From assembly GCF_016808335.1 (NCBI RefSeq), contig NC_053138.1:56078951-56142950 (forward strand): DNA of 64,000 bases, given 5' to 3'. Below the pieces are notes generated by a model. That model did not search any database, was not told where the DNA came from, and saw only the letters and a list, made by a program, of their open reading frames with translations. Numbering within the stretch: the first letter of the stretch is position 1; each line of letters opens with the position of its first letter. Shown here piece by piece: positions 34,619 through 44,446 of the stretch. Source of the DNA: Panicum virgatum (Eukaryota > Streptophyta > Magnoliopsida > Poales > Poaceae). The position numbers and the translations under genes are program-made.

Positions 34619-35756
34619 ACCCTCCAATGAAGCCCAAAAGACAAAGCCCACAAGATAAGATTGAGATGCTTCGGGGCTAAGCAAAGCAAAGAGATATTTA
34701 AGGAAGGATTTTCCATCCTATCCTTCTTCTCGAAGAAATCTCGAAGATAACGACGTCTAAAGGGGTGCAATCGTGAAAGACATAAATTCTAGAAGATTCC
34801 AGGAGACTTGGGGAGAAAGTTGAGCACCAGCCGGCGAAGGAAAGACCCAGGCCGGCCGGCCTAGGCTCATTGGGCCGGCCGGCCCAGCCTGTTTTTAGGT
34901 CGGTTCGACCTCCCCTTTGACCGAGGGTTCCCTGAAGCTATTTAAAGACCCCTTCCCAAGGTTCACGGAGAGAGCAATTCGGGAGACGACGCCAAGGAGC
35001 AGAGAAGATAGAGGGACACCTCTCGGAGAGCCGAGGGTCGTGCTAGTTGTCTAGGGTTTGCCCTAGCCGACGTGGGAACCTTGCATGGAAGACCACGTCG
35101 GAGTTCTGGAGCTAGGATCATCAAGATCAAGGTAGGGCCCCGGTTGTGATCTTGTGATGTATTATCATTCATGGTGAAGTTATTTGTGTTTCCGAATGTT
35201 TAACGACCATGTTCTCCTCTTTCGATTTCGTTCTTTTCTTTGGGTTCGCTTCATCTTAGATCTATTATCAAGATAGATCACTTAGCATGATCTTGTAGTC
35301 ATGGTGGCTAGAGGTTCATGGCGGAACTACCAAAGTGAGTTCGACTTGCTTCAGGGTATCCCGTTGAAAAGGGGGGCGTCGTGACAGGCCGTCTCCACAG
35401 AGTAGGTTGGGTATCGAGGGATCGGATTGGAGATTTTGGGGTTAAATTGGCTTTTCATTGAGATTCACATCTATCTTACTTCACTTTATCTAGCTGGAAC
35501 TACAACATATGCATGATCTAGGTGATCTAGATTGGTTATCTCTAACTTTCTCTTGCTACCTTCGGTGTTTGTCGTGTTTTTAGTAGATTAGATTCGTTTT
35601 CACCATCTCACATAAAGGAAACTCTATGCTAGTAGATTGTTTCTTGTCTCTTTGGTTCCGTGGATTGATAAACCTTGGGGGAATACTCTGAGGGAAAAGC
35701 TACACGAAACCGTGCGCTTGCGGTATATAAATCGGGGGCGCTAAGGAGCGTCAACA
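34619..35756 (+). repeat. Athila-like copy 1, 3' LTR, second part
   Basis: It continues the LTR interrupted at 19494 and ends GGAGCGTCAACA next to the duplication GTGCT. The two parts together are 1421 bp, against 1423 bp for the 5' LTR. Confidence 0.93.
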
Positions 35757-37547
35757 GTGCTCGACTGGGTTTCACTGAGGACAGCCGCAGGGGGAGCGGA
35801 CATTAGAGAGCACTTTGCACACTTCAGATGTCTGCCCAGGCTACTTGAGATGGAGCAGAACAGATATATTGAGGACTGGGTCAGAGTGTTCTATGCCACA
35901 GCCTGGATTGCTCCCGAGCGCAGAACCGTGCACTTCATGTTTGGAGGCCAGGTCTTTGGTTTGTCGAGGGCGACCATTGCAGGGATCCTCGGAGTCGACT
36001 TGGTCAATGTCTCCCTGCACGAGAGAGTATACGGAGATGCAGATCCACCTCGCAGGGCGATGATTGGTGGGAGTGCACCTTCTCACGAGGCGATCTCTCA
36101 GTGCTTCCGCCAGCCATTTCTAGCATCGTATGCCAGAGTTCCCAGCTTACTAACCCCAGAGGCATACGCAGTTCACATGGCACTCCGGAGGACTTTGCTA
36201 CCGAGGAGTGGCTACCCAGAGGGGTTCACAGGTCTGCAGCAGTTACTGCTTCTACACATCCTCACTCACGAGCCATTTGACATAGTGGATTTTATTCTGG
36301 CTGAGATAGAGGATGTGATCACAGACGGGATGGGTGTTGTGCGACAGTTTCCTTATGCTCACTGGATTAGTTATATCTGCTCTATGATTGTGCCAGCTGA
36401 GTCACCCATCAGCAATGTCTACCATCAGGATGAGGCTCCCAAGTTTCCAGTCTACCGTCCCACAGCACCATAGGACAGGAGGAGGGGCAGACAGGCAGAC
36501 AGAGCTGCTATGGCACGACTATCACCTGAGGTGCAGGCCCGAGTGGCACAGGAGGACGAGGCACTACTAGCAACCAAGGCACAGCTTCCCGGAGGAGATG
36601 ATGAGATTCACTGGTCTGAGCTTGAGTCAGACTCCTCCGAGGATGACGAGTACTTTCCTGCAGCACTAGCCAGTCACGACCACGAGGCAGGAGGGTCCAG
36701 TGAGCCAGCTCCTTCGTCACCAGCAGCTGCTACTGTCACAGAGTCCCAGGTGACTCAGCCGTCCGAGCTCACCTCTCTCCTTTAGCAGCTTGTCACTCAG
36801 CAGAGAGAGGATCAGATCGCACAGGAGGAGGCCAGGAGAGCCCATGAGGCTCAGCTTGCAGCTATTCAGAGGGAGGCTGCCCAAGAGCGTGCTGCAGCCG
36901 AGGAGCGTTTTGTCGGGCTCATTGACCGAGTTTCACATAGGACAGACGCTCAATTCCAGCAGATGCAGCAGGGCATGATGGCGATGTTTGGGATGATCAC
37001 ACAGCTTTACACTCACACCGGACTCGCCCCGCAGCAGCCAGGACTTCAGGGTGTTGGAGCACCTCAGTTTGCAGTCACTCCAGCTCCAACCCCTACTGCA
37101 GCCCCAGCTACTTTGACGACACTGGAGACCACATTCTCGATGTCCGCACTCCTTGGGTCTGCCGATCGTCCGCTCTACTCGCCACTGCCAGCGACTACGC
37201 TCTTTCAGGACTCATCGTCAGCTGTCCAGTCAGTCGCCCTCCCCGTCGTACCACAGGCACCACTTTCAGGGGGAGGAGGAGGAGAGGAGTCTATAGTTCC
37301 GCAGTCGACGCAGTCGGCAGCTTCAGCAGTCATGACTTCAGATGTTGACACTTCTTCTGCTGTCCCGGCTACCACTTCTACGGACCCTCTCCCAGGCAGT
37401 GCTAGCACGAGAGCCTCCATGACAGCTACACCTCCAGTCAGCTCAGACCCACAGCTCCCGTCCGTCACCGAGGGTTCTCTGTCCGACGACGATGACGACG
37501 ACGACCTGGACCGCTTTCTCGCCGTGCCGCGACAGCAGGACCCGTAG
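35757..37547 (+). pseudogene. SIRE third ORF (env-like position), C-terminal part
   Basis: It continues the frame broken at 10018. First comes a globular region (EDWVRVFYATAWIAPERRT, FGLSRATIAGILGVD, LLLHILTHEPFDIVDFIL) that resembles the putative plant transposon protein domain of SIRE 3' ORFs. Then a charged, probably coiled-coil stretch (about 36780-36960) and a Pro/Ser/Thr-rich acidic tail ending DDDDDDDLDRF. In-frame TAG codons at 36471 and 36783 break it, besides the TAG at 9903 in the left part. I see no clear transmembrane segment or signal peptide, so env-like refers to position only. Confidence 0.75.
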
Positions 37548-37859
37548 CTCGCCTTTTTTGGTGCTTTGATGCCAAAGGGGGAGAGCGTTAGGGGGAGTTG
37601 GAGTCAGGGGGAGGGTGGAGTTAGAGAGAGCTCGTAGTTATAGGATTTTGATGTTTTATATCTCATTTAATGTTAGTTCATGGATATGTACATTTGACTC
37701 TTGCGTATGCTGTGTTTTGAGACATATCTATGGATTCCGTTTGAGCCGTTGAGCTCCTTAGTTCTTTTTCGAGTTTGCTTGAGTTTCTCCTGTTTATCTT
37801 TCTCGCTCTCTCGTTATTGTTATGTTTGTGTTGTCATCAATCACCAAAAAGGAGGAGAT
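37548..37859 (+). other. SIRE 3' spacer with polypurine tract
   Basis: It contains GATGCCAAAGGGGGAGAGC, a stretch familiar from grass SIRE/Opie elements, and ends with the polypurine tract AAAAAGGAGGAGAT (37846-37859) directly before the LTR. No gene. Confidence 0.75.
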
Positions 37860-39493
37860 TGTAAGCATCTAGGCCCTCTAGGTATGTTTCGGTGATTAAT
37901 GACAACCATTATTGTGACTAATGAGTTTGTGCAGCTTAATGAAACATTATCGCTCATTTGGTCATATGTCAAAGAGGCCCCTCAATTTCATTATTCAAAT
38001 AGGCGATCTCGGTATTCAACTCAAATATGTAACAAGACTAAGGATCTTTCTAGTCCTAAGTGTCGTAAGGTTGAGAAGGACACTTAGATTAGTCACAATA
38101 ATGGTTAAGGCCAAGTAACTTGAGCATGGACATGGTCAATTAAAAATGGATGCACACTATGGTCACTCAGGTTATTAGAAGTTCAAATAAGTGGTTTTCA
38201 ACTTATATCTCAAGAATATTTGGATTTCATTCAAGACTCAAATCAGAAAAGGCAAAATCAGAAAAAGTCTATACACCAGTTTAACCGACGACTACATTTT
38301 TCTATACGTCGGTTAAACGCAGTAAACAGAGTCTGGACAAGTACATACACCGGTTAAACCGACGATGTTTGAAATTAACGTCGGTGCAGTTGTCCAGAAC
38401 GTTGGTTTTCCAGGGTGTTTCAAGGTTATATACACCGGTTAAACCGACGATATTTGAAATCAACATCGGTGCATTGGTGGGATTTCAGAAGTTACACTCA
38501 CCGGTTAAACCGACAATGGATTTGAGTTAACGTCGGTGCAGTTGTCCAGAGAGTTGGTTTTTCAGTTGATCAGTGGACAACTACACTCACCGGTTAAACT
38601 GATGATACGTCGGTTAATCTGCCCGAGTTGTAACGGCTAGTTTTCCAAATGGGCAGTTTACATTCATCGGTTAAACCGACGATGACTTTTGGAGGACCGT
38701 CGGATTAACCAGCGTTAAGTACTTTTCTGGCAGCTTTTCTCCAACGGCTCTATTAGTTTTAGCTGCCTATATATACCCCTCCAATGAGTCATTTTGAGCT
38801 CTCTTGACACCAGGCAACATTCATACACTCATACTATTGTTGAGAGCCACCTTGAGCTTCATCTTCCACACATTTATTCATTCAATCATTCAAGAAGCAA
38901 GACTAAGGACTTGAGTAGAGAGAAGCTTGTGTGCATCCGTTCTTGGTGATCGGTTCTTGCTCAAGTGAAGGCCCTAGCTTGTTACTCTTGGTGATTGGCA
39001 GCACCTAGGCGATCTTGGTGATTGAGGTGTTTCTTCCGGAGCTTGCCAAGGATTGTGGGAACCCGAAGAAGTCTGTATGTGGCTTGAGCTCCACCACGCC
39101 GGGATGGTGAACGGAGACTCTTAGTGAGCGTCCTCGTCTCGGTGACATGGGAGGTGACAAGACTCTTAGTGAGTGTCACAACGTGGATTAGGGGTGTGTG
39201 CCAACACATCGACACCACGGGAAAAAAATCCGGTTGTCTCTTGCCCACTCTTTACTTTCAAGCACTTACTTTCATGCAATTATTCATGTGCTTGAACTTA
39301 GAGATCATAACTTAGCTCTACCTTGCTTAGTTTCATACTTTGTTGTATCTTTGGTAGCTTGTGTAGTGTGCTTAGTTAGCCGGTTGGCGAATTGAGCCTT
39401 ACTAGTATTGCATAGGTTAAGGTTGCTTTATTTTGTCTTAGAAATTTGAAAAAAGCCCAATTCACCCCCCCTCTTGGTCCATCGATCCTTACA
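37860..39493 (+). repeat. SIRE element 3' LTR
   Basis: 1634 bp, the partner of 824-2486. It has TTAGTCACAATAATGGTT at 38089-38106, an exact reverse complement of 37904-37921, where the 5' LTR instead has about 40 unrelated bases. TATA-like CCTATATATACCCC at about 38766. Confidence 0.92.
38274..38715. repeat. Palindrome array in SIRE 3' LTR
   Basis: Same GGTTAAACC/CGTCGGTT series as 1268-1712, with several point changes that break individual palindromes. Confidence 0.75.
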
Positions 39494-39498
39494 ACGTC
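39494..39498. repeat. Target-site duplication ACGTC, right copy
   Basis: Matches 819-823. Confidence 0.9.
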
Positions 39499-39512
39499 CT
39501 AGCAGGAAGATT

Positions 39513-39594
39513 GTGTATCCGGAGAACAACTGGGAGATGATACCGAAACTCTATCTCGGAGCGGAGTAGACCATGGAAACTAACCCCATCTACG
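39513..39594 (-). repeat. Inverted repeat, right arm (partner 698-779)
   Basis: Ungapped reverse-complement match, about 84% by eye, to 698-779. Confidence 0.75.
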
Positions 39595-40140
39595 AATCTT
39601 TGGTCTGTCAAAAAAATATGGATAAATCGAAACAGATACGGTTATAGATATGCAAAGATCTACATATTTCCAACCATATCTCTTTCGAACGGGAGACACC
39701 AAACTGAGTTACGTGGATACAGAAAAGGGGTCTTTTGCACGTGCTCACCTAGGGGCTCGACGGCGGGCGAGGCGGTGATGCGCATGTCGGCACAGAGAGC
39801 CTCCGTAGCCGCCTGTTCGGCACAACCATCACCTCCAGCCTTGACGACCGCGTGAGCTGGTGGGACACAATAGTGACATCGCAGATGAAGGCCTCCCCCA
39901 CTGTCTCCAGCTCGCCGACCGCCGACTTGTCCTCGGGGAACACCACCCACAGCAGCAAGGGCGGCGACACTCCAGAGTCGTCCTTGGAGGGCTCGTCGAC
40001 CAGCCCTTCATCAAGGGCGCGGACGGCGGCGACGAGGCCAGTAGCTACCATAGGATTAGTAGCAGTAGCGAAGCCGATAGCGATGAATAAATCATCACGG
40101 CTTCTGTAAATAATTTCCATGGAATATCAATGCAAGCTAC
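39595..40140. other. Unassigned segment between SIRE and the PMD/Tat region
   Basis: The first 130 bp are AT-rich and resemble CACTA internal sequence. 39730-40110 is GC-rich and opens overlapping frames on both strands (minus 39749-40120, plus 39860-40090). The plus frame ends in an acidic SSSSEADSDE tail, followed by GATGAATAAATC, which looks like a transcript end. I do not recognise either protein. It could be the CACTA body or the end of a second captured gene. Confidence 0.4.
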
Positions 40141-40546
40141 TTTTCCTTCAATCAATGAAATTATTATTTGTTTTTTTATATATATGTATATATATATTTG
40201 AGTCCGATGGCACCGTATCGGACTTGTATTTTTGACCCGATGGCGCCGCATCGGCCTCACCCAGACATCGGCAAAAAACCAACACTCCAGATTTCCAAAA
40301 GTCGATTGTGCCTGGCTTCCGCATCAGCCGATGTTAGGAACGCTCAACCTTATCTTCTGTGCCATTACTCTATCGACTCTGAACACAAGGACTCGGCTTT
40401 AAAGCCGCAACTTGAATCCCCTTGTGCCCCACTAACCATAAATCCCGCCTTCCATTCAGGCTAGCGGCGCAAACTCCTTTTCCTGCTCTAGGAACCAAGC
40501 AACACATCCCCAGAGAAATTACGCTGCTTTCACTCGCAATAATCAG
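40141..40546. other. Upstream region of the antisense PMD gene
   Basis: It begins with a TATATA-rich tract and two imperfect CCGATGGC..CGCATCGG palindromes (about 40204-40258) like those at 43365-43412. The last 250 bp precede the PMD ATG and could be its promoter and 5' leader; no clear TATA box can be assigned. Confidence 0.4.
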
Positions 40547-43196
40547 ATGGCGTCCACTACCACCGCCGGATCTTCAAAGAATCCCCAACAGTTTTTTGGC
40601 CTAAAGGTAAGTCTTTGGCCTCTTTTCCTTCTCTAAATTCGAGAATAAAAAAGTATTCTGGTATTCAAACCCTGCGCTTCTCCATGAATTTTTAGGCGAG
40701 TGATATACTGATTCCTAGGTCCCCTTCTTCCAAATCCTTTAGTTTAGTCCCTCGATCCTTTGAACCACCACTAGATCTGATTTCCGCTGAACTACAGTGA
40801 ATTCCTTTCATGGCACAAACTCCGAATCCGAACATCTGGACCGACCAATTGCGGGCTTGGCCGTTCCCCATGGAGGGTTGGGTGAACTGGTACAAGCGTG
40901 TAGCCAGAGACCATGAGGTCAGTTGGTAGAAATTAGGGATAGCCGATGCCCTCTCTTTTTTGGTCGGATACCCTGAACTGTTTCATGTTCGGTTGTGGCT
41001 CCATGTCCCCGACTCTGATGGATGTAGTCATGATACTGGGTCTGGACATCCACTCTACCTGCGTGTCTCCCTTTGCCCTAGCAGAGTGCAGCCACAAGAT
41101 AGTCGACAAGGCCGCAGCGCGTAACTGGGGCCAATATATTGAACACCTCCAAAAACTAAAAGGAATCATTGATCACCGAGAACACACGGCATTTCTGAAC
41201 CTCTGGCTAGATCATTTCCTCTTCTATGGTTCTTCTTTGGCACCTACAAAGAATTATCTGGACCTAGCAAATGCCCTAGCCAATGGAACTCGCTTTGCAC
41301 TAGGGAAGCTTTTCCTGGGTGTTCTGTATCGCCATCTATATCTGAACAACACCCGACTCCTTTCTGGCAACCGAGTCAAAGCTGGTGGACCATGGTGGTT
41401 CCTGCAATTGTGGTGCCAACTATATTTTGCTCCAACCATCCCTGACTCTCCTCGCTTGGTTGATCTTTCCTTTCCAAATCCTACTGGCAAACTCATCCGA
41501 TGCACATCCTTCGGACAGGCCTTACATCGGCTTCCTGGCAGCAGGCCAGATGAGAAGGAAATAGCTAGATGATTCAAACTGTTTTACCATGACCAAACTC
41601 AGATTTACTTCTCTGTCTATTCTAAATCTGAAAATTTCGAGAATCCTTCCACCTTCAGATTAGATGCTTTTGCCGATGATGATGATACATGAGATCAGTA
41701 CGTGACAATGATCCGCCCTTGTCTCTTGCCTGTCAGTATGAGTACGAGCAACAGGATTACCAAACCAGGCTACGAGGCTTACCAACCAGTGATCGCTGCA
41801 TGTCAACTCGGCTTAAATCAAGTCCCCCTTCTTTCATCATCCATGAGAACTTCCAGAGCCGAGCATACTTCACTGAGTGCTTAACAGCCCATCGTGCATA
41901 CAACCTCTTCTCAGATCTTGTCATCCCAATGCCACACGATCTAGAGTTCACATATACATCCGAGGGCTTTGGTCCCTAGTGGAATTGCTGGAAAACACAT
42001 CTCTTCCGAGGTCCACTTGGGATTCTCCTGGTCGGCATCGACCCATCACACGTACCAACACAAGAGGAGGTGAGTTTGCTGATCCGGATCCATCCAAAGT
42101 ACTACTGCACTTTGGCTACTGAACTGAATACATTTTTTTCTTGCAGCTCGCAGAGAAACCTGCTCCCAAGGATGCCGAGGGGAAACCATTCCAGTATGTG
42201 CCGACAGCGCTAGTACCAATGTACGGCAAGAACGCTCCTACCTTGGAGAAGGTCCTGTTTGCTGCCCCCGAGACAAAACGTCGGCGCGATGATGCGTGCC
42301 AGCAATCAGCCAAGAAACACAGGACGGTGAAAGCCATAACTAGGAAGAAATGAGCTTCCATTCTCTTGATTCCTGATTCTGACGATGTCCTGGTATGCTC
42401 TGCACTCGAAGAACTCTGGCCTGAAATATCTGTCTTCTGATTATTGTCTCTTCCTTGCAGATAAAAGAACCTGTAGAAGACAGCGTCAACTTGCTACTCT
42501 CGGTCATTGATAAACCTCTGCCAGAGCTCTCACCTACGAATGTACTCTCACCGGATCTCTAGCCAACTATCGGCTCTTTAGCCGATATACCAGAAAGCGC
42601 ACCATTAGCAACAGAGGTAAACACTAATCTCGTAGCTTTATCTGCCTCCTTTCATTCTGCCGATGATATGACCCGCATCCAGGCTTAGGACCTGCCACCC
42701 GAGCTCGACTCTGCTCCTTCTCTTCCAGGCGCCGCCATTCAAACCGCAACACCCCCTTCAACGTAGAGGAACATACCAGCCGATCCTACAGATCGGCTAC
42801 GAGATATGGTGGCCTTGCTGGAGATGCCTATAGACCAGCTATTTCAGGGTGAGGATCGCCTCCGCGTGATACCGGACTCCACGGCTGGACGTCTTCCCAC
42901 TGACCTCCGGCAAGTGCTCCGTCATGTCGCCAACCTCAACTTTCATCGGGAGGAGGTAAAGGCCGCGTTGATGCGAGTTGCAGCTCGGCAAAGTGAAGCT
43001 GTACTGAGAGAAAAGATCATCGAGAAAAGTTCAGCGTTACAACAACAACAAGTTACCTTGGCCGATGACAGCACTCAGTCGGCCCTTTCCTCGGAGTTGC
43101 AGGAAGCCGGGTGTCAACAGTCTCGATCACGCTGTCATTGCCTCCATCGAGGCCGTTCGGCAACGGGCCCTCGACGCCCTCCTGTCGTTCCTGTAG
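40547..43196 (+). pseudogene. Plant-mobile-domain (PMD, aminotransferase-like) gene, antisense to Tat pol, intron-containing
   Basis: Starts MASTTTAGSSKNPQQFF at 40547. GT-AG introns fit at 40607-40695, 42070-42146, 42393-42460 and 42617-42682. The core reads WTDQLRAWPFPMEGW, FWSDTLNCFMFG, HTAFLNLWLDHFLFYG, GGPWWFLQLW and TSNRITKPGYEAYQPV, matching the plant mobile domain family. An acidic middle and a coiled-coil end (SLDHAVIASIEAVRQRALD, in a shifted frame) finish at TAG 43194. Breaks: TGA at about 40798, TAG near 40927, a frameshift with loss near 40960, stops near 41570 and 41690, and a frameshift near 43105. Extra ORFs, some antisense and some PMD-like, are known between pol and the 3' LTR of Tat elements. 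It meets integrase tail to tail. Confidence 0.8.
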
Positions 43197-43436
43197 TAGG
43201 CAATTGTTGTAACGAACTCGAGCCCCCCGAGCTTAAAAGCTCGGTACCATTAAACACCGTGTTCACCTGCATGAGTCATAACTCCTTTTTTCTTTTATAT
43301 ATATATCCCTTGAAGCAATGGCAATGCATCGTCTTTTTTTTATATATATCCCTCGAGACGATGGCAACGCATCGGCTTTTAAATCTGTGGCCGATGGCAA
43401 CGCATCGGCTCTCTGCATGTTCCAACAAGGACAACC
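43197..43436. other. Spacer between converging PMD gene and Tat integrase
   Basis: 240 bp with two TTTTATATATAT tracts and three GATGGCAAYGCATCG palindromes (43317-43412). It may hold the transcript ends of both converging genes. No gene. Confidence 0.55.
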
Positions 43437-44446
43437 TCACGAGCCTATCCAAAGGCTGGGGTAATACCTTTTCAAGTATTTTCCATTCACGTTGCAACTG
43501 AATCTTACCCCTTCGAGGGTTTCCATATAGTAGGAGTTGCCTAGCGCGGTCTCTACTATGCGATAAGGACCGTGCCAATTAGGTGACCACTTGCCGTACA
43601 CTGGGTCTTTGCTTCCAATCGGCAAAACCAACTCCCAGACAAAATCCCCGACTTGGAAACTCTCCGGCCTCACTTTTTTGTTGTAGGCTCTGGCGACTTT
43701 CACCTTATTTTCTTTGATCTTTTCCAGAGCCCAAAGCCAAAGTTCCGTGGGATCTTCCGTGTTGATATTTATGAGAGAGGAGTACTCATCAGCTGATATC
43801 TTGTCTTGCAGCGCAACGCGCCTAGAGCCGATGTTGATCTCTCAAGGCATCACGGCTTCCTATCCGTAGACCAACTGATACGGCGCACACTTGACGGACC
43901 CATGGCAGGACATCCAATATGCCCATAGTGCTTCTGCCAGACGCTCGTGCCATTGCTTCGGGTACTCGTCGATCTTGCGCTTAATCAATTTGATCAGGCT
44001 CTTGTTAGATGCTTCAACCTGCCCGTTGGCCTGCGCGTAGTACGGCGATGACTGAATCAGAGATATGCCCATCACCTTGGCGAACTTCTTGAATTCCTCT
44101 GCTGTAAAAACCGTCCCTTGATCGTTAGTGATAGTCTGAGGAATACCGAATCTGTATACGATATGCTCTTTGACGAAGTTCACCACATCCCTAGCCGTGA
44201 TATTTTTCATCGGAACGGCCTCAACCCACTTGGTAAAGTAATCCGTAGCTGCCAGGATCCACTTGTGTCCTTTACTGGTCGGTGGGCTGATTTGGCCGAT
44301 CATATCCATGCCCCATCCTCTGAACGACCATGGCTTGACGATTGGGTGTAACAAGTCTGCTGGAGCCATTTGTACTGCACCGAACCTCTGACAGTCCTGG
44401 TATCCTCTATAATACTTGAAACAATCATCTAGCATCGTAGGCCAAT
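43437..44446 (-). pseudogene. pol: Tat integrase, C-terminal two thirds
   Basis: Starts at YWPTMLDDCFKYYRGYQDCQ, the end of the zinc-binding region, and contains the core (GMDMIGQISPP, DYFTKWVEAVP, TNDQGTVFTAEEF, SSPYYAQANGQVEASN). A TAG after QLVYG (about 43860) interrupts it. The C-terminal part includes KVRPESFQVGDFVW and GKWSPNWHGPYRIVE, ending near 43437. The His-His part of the zinc finger is missing because the Athila-like copy 3 junction lies directly upstream. The D-D-E residues appear present, but the protein is broken. Confidence 0.88.

Larger units (their letters stand above)
10019..35756 (+). mobile_element. Athila-like Ty3/gypsy element copy 1, non-autonomous, holding a Tekay insertion
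   Basis: It begins TGTTGGCGCTCC and ends GGAGCGTCAACA, flanked by GTGCT duplications (10014-10018 and 35757-35761). It has a tRNA-Asp primer site, gag-protease, a 40-bp triple repeat, a second ORF of the ATHILA ORF-1 type and polypurine tracts. No RT, RNase H or integrase is present: only 1.4 kb of non-coding DNA separates protease from ORF2. The element's own length is about 10.6 kb. The rest is the Tekay element in its 3' LTR. LTR divergence is about 1.2% by eye. Confidence 0.92.
824..39493 (+). mobile_element. SIRE/Maximus-type Ty1/copia retrotransposon, full length with nested insertions
   Basis: Paired LTRs (824-2486 and 37860-39493) start TGTAAGCATCT and end CCTTACA. They are flanked by the 5-bp duplication ACGTC (819-823 and 39494-39498). 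Inside are an initiator-Met tRNA primer site, gag, a copia-order pol (protease, integrase, RT, RNase H), a third 3' ORF and a polypurine tract next to the 3' LTR. LTRs of about 1.65 kb plus a 3' ORF after pol are typical of the SIRE/Maximus lineage. The element's own sequence is about 12.9 kb; the other 25.7 kb is an Athila-like element inserted into the third ORF. The two LTRs differ at roughly 40 positions by eye plus one block replacement. Confidence 0.93.

Noticed and set aside
37899..38118. Small frames near the start of each SIRE LTR (also 863-1070)
   Set aside because: Identical LTR sequence at both ends; short, with no protein features.
39749..40120. Minus-strand 123-codon ORF as a gene
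   Set aside because: No recognisable domain, and a competing plus-strand frame ends with an AATAAA-like signal; left as unassigned sequence.
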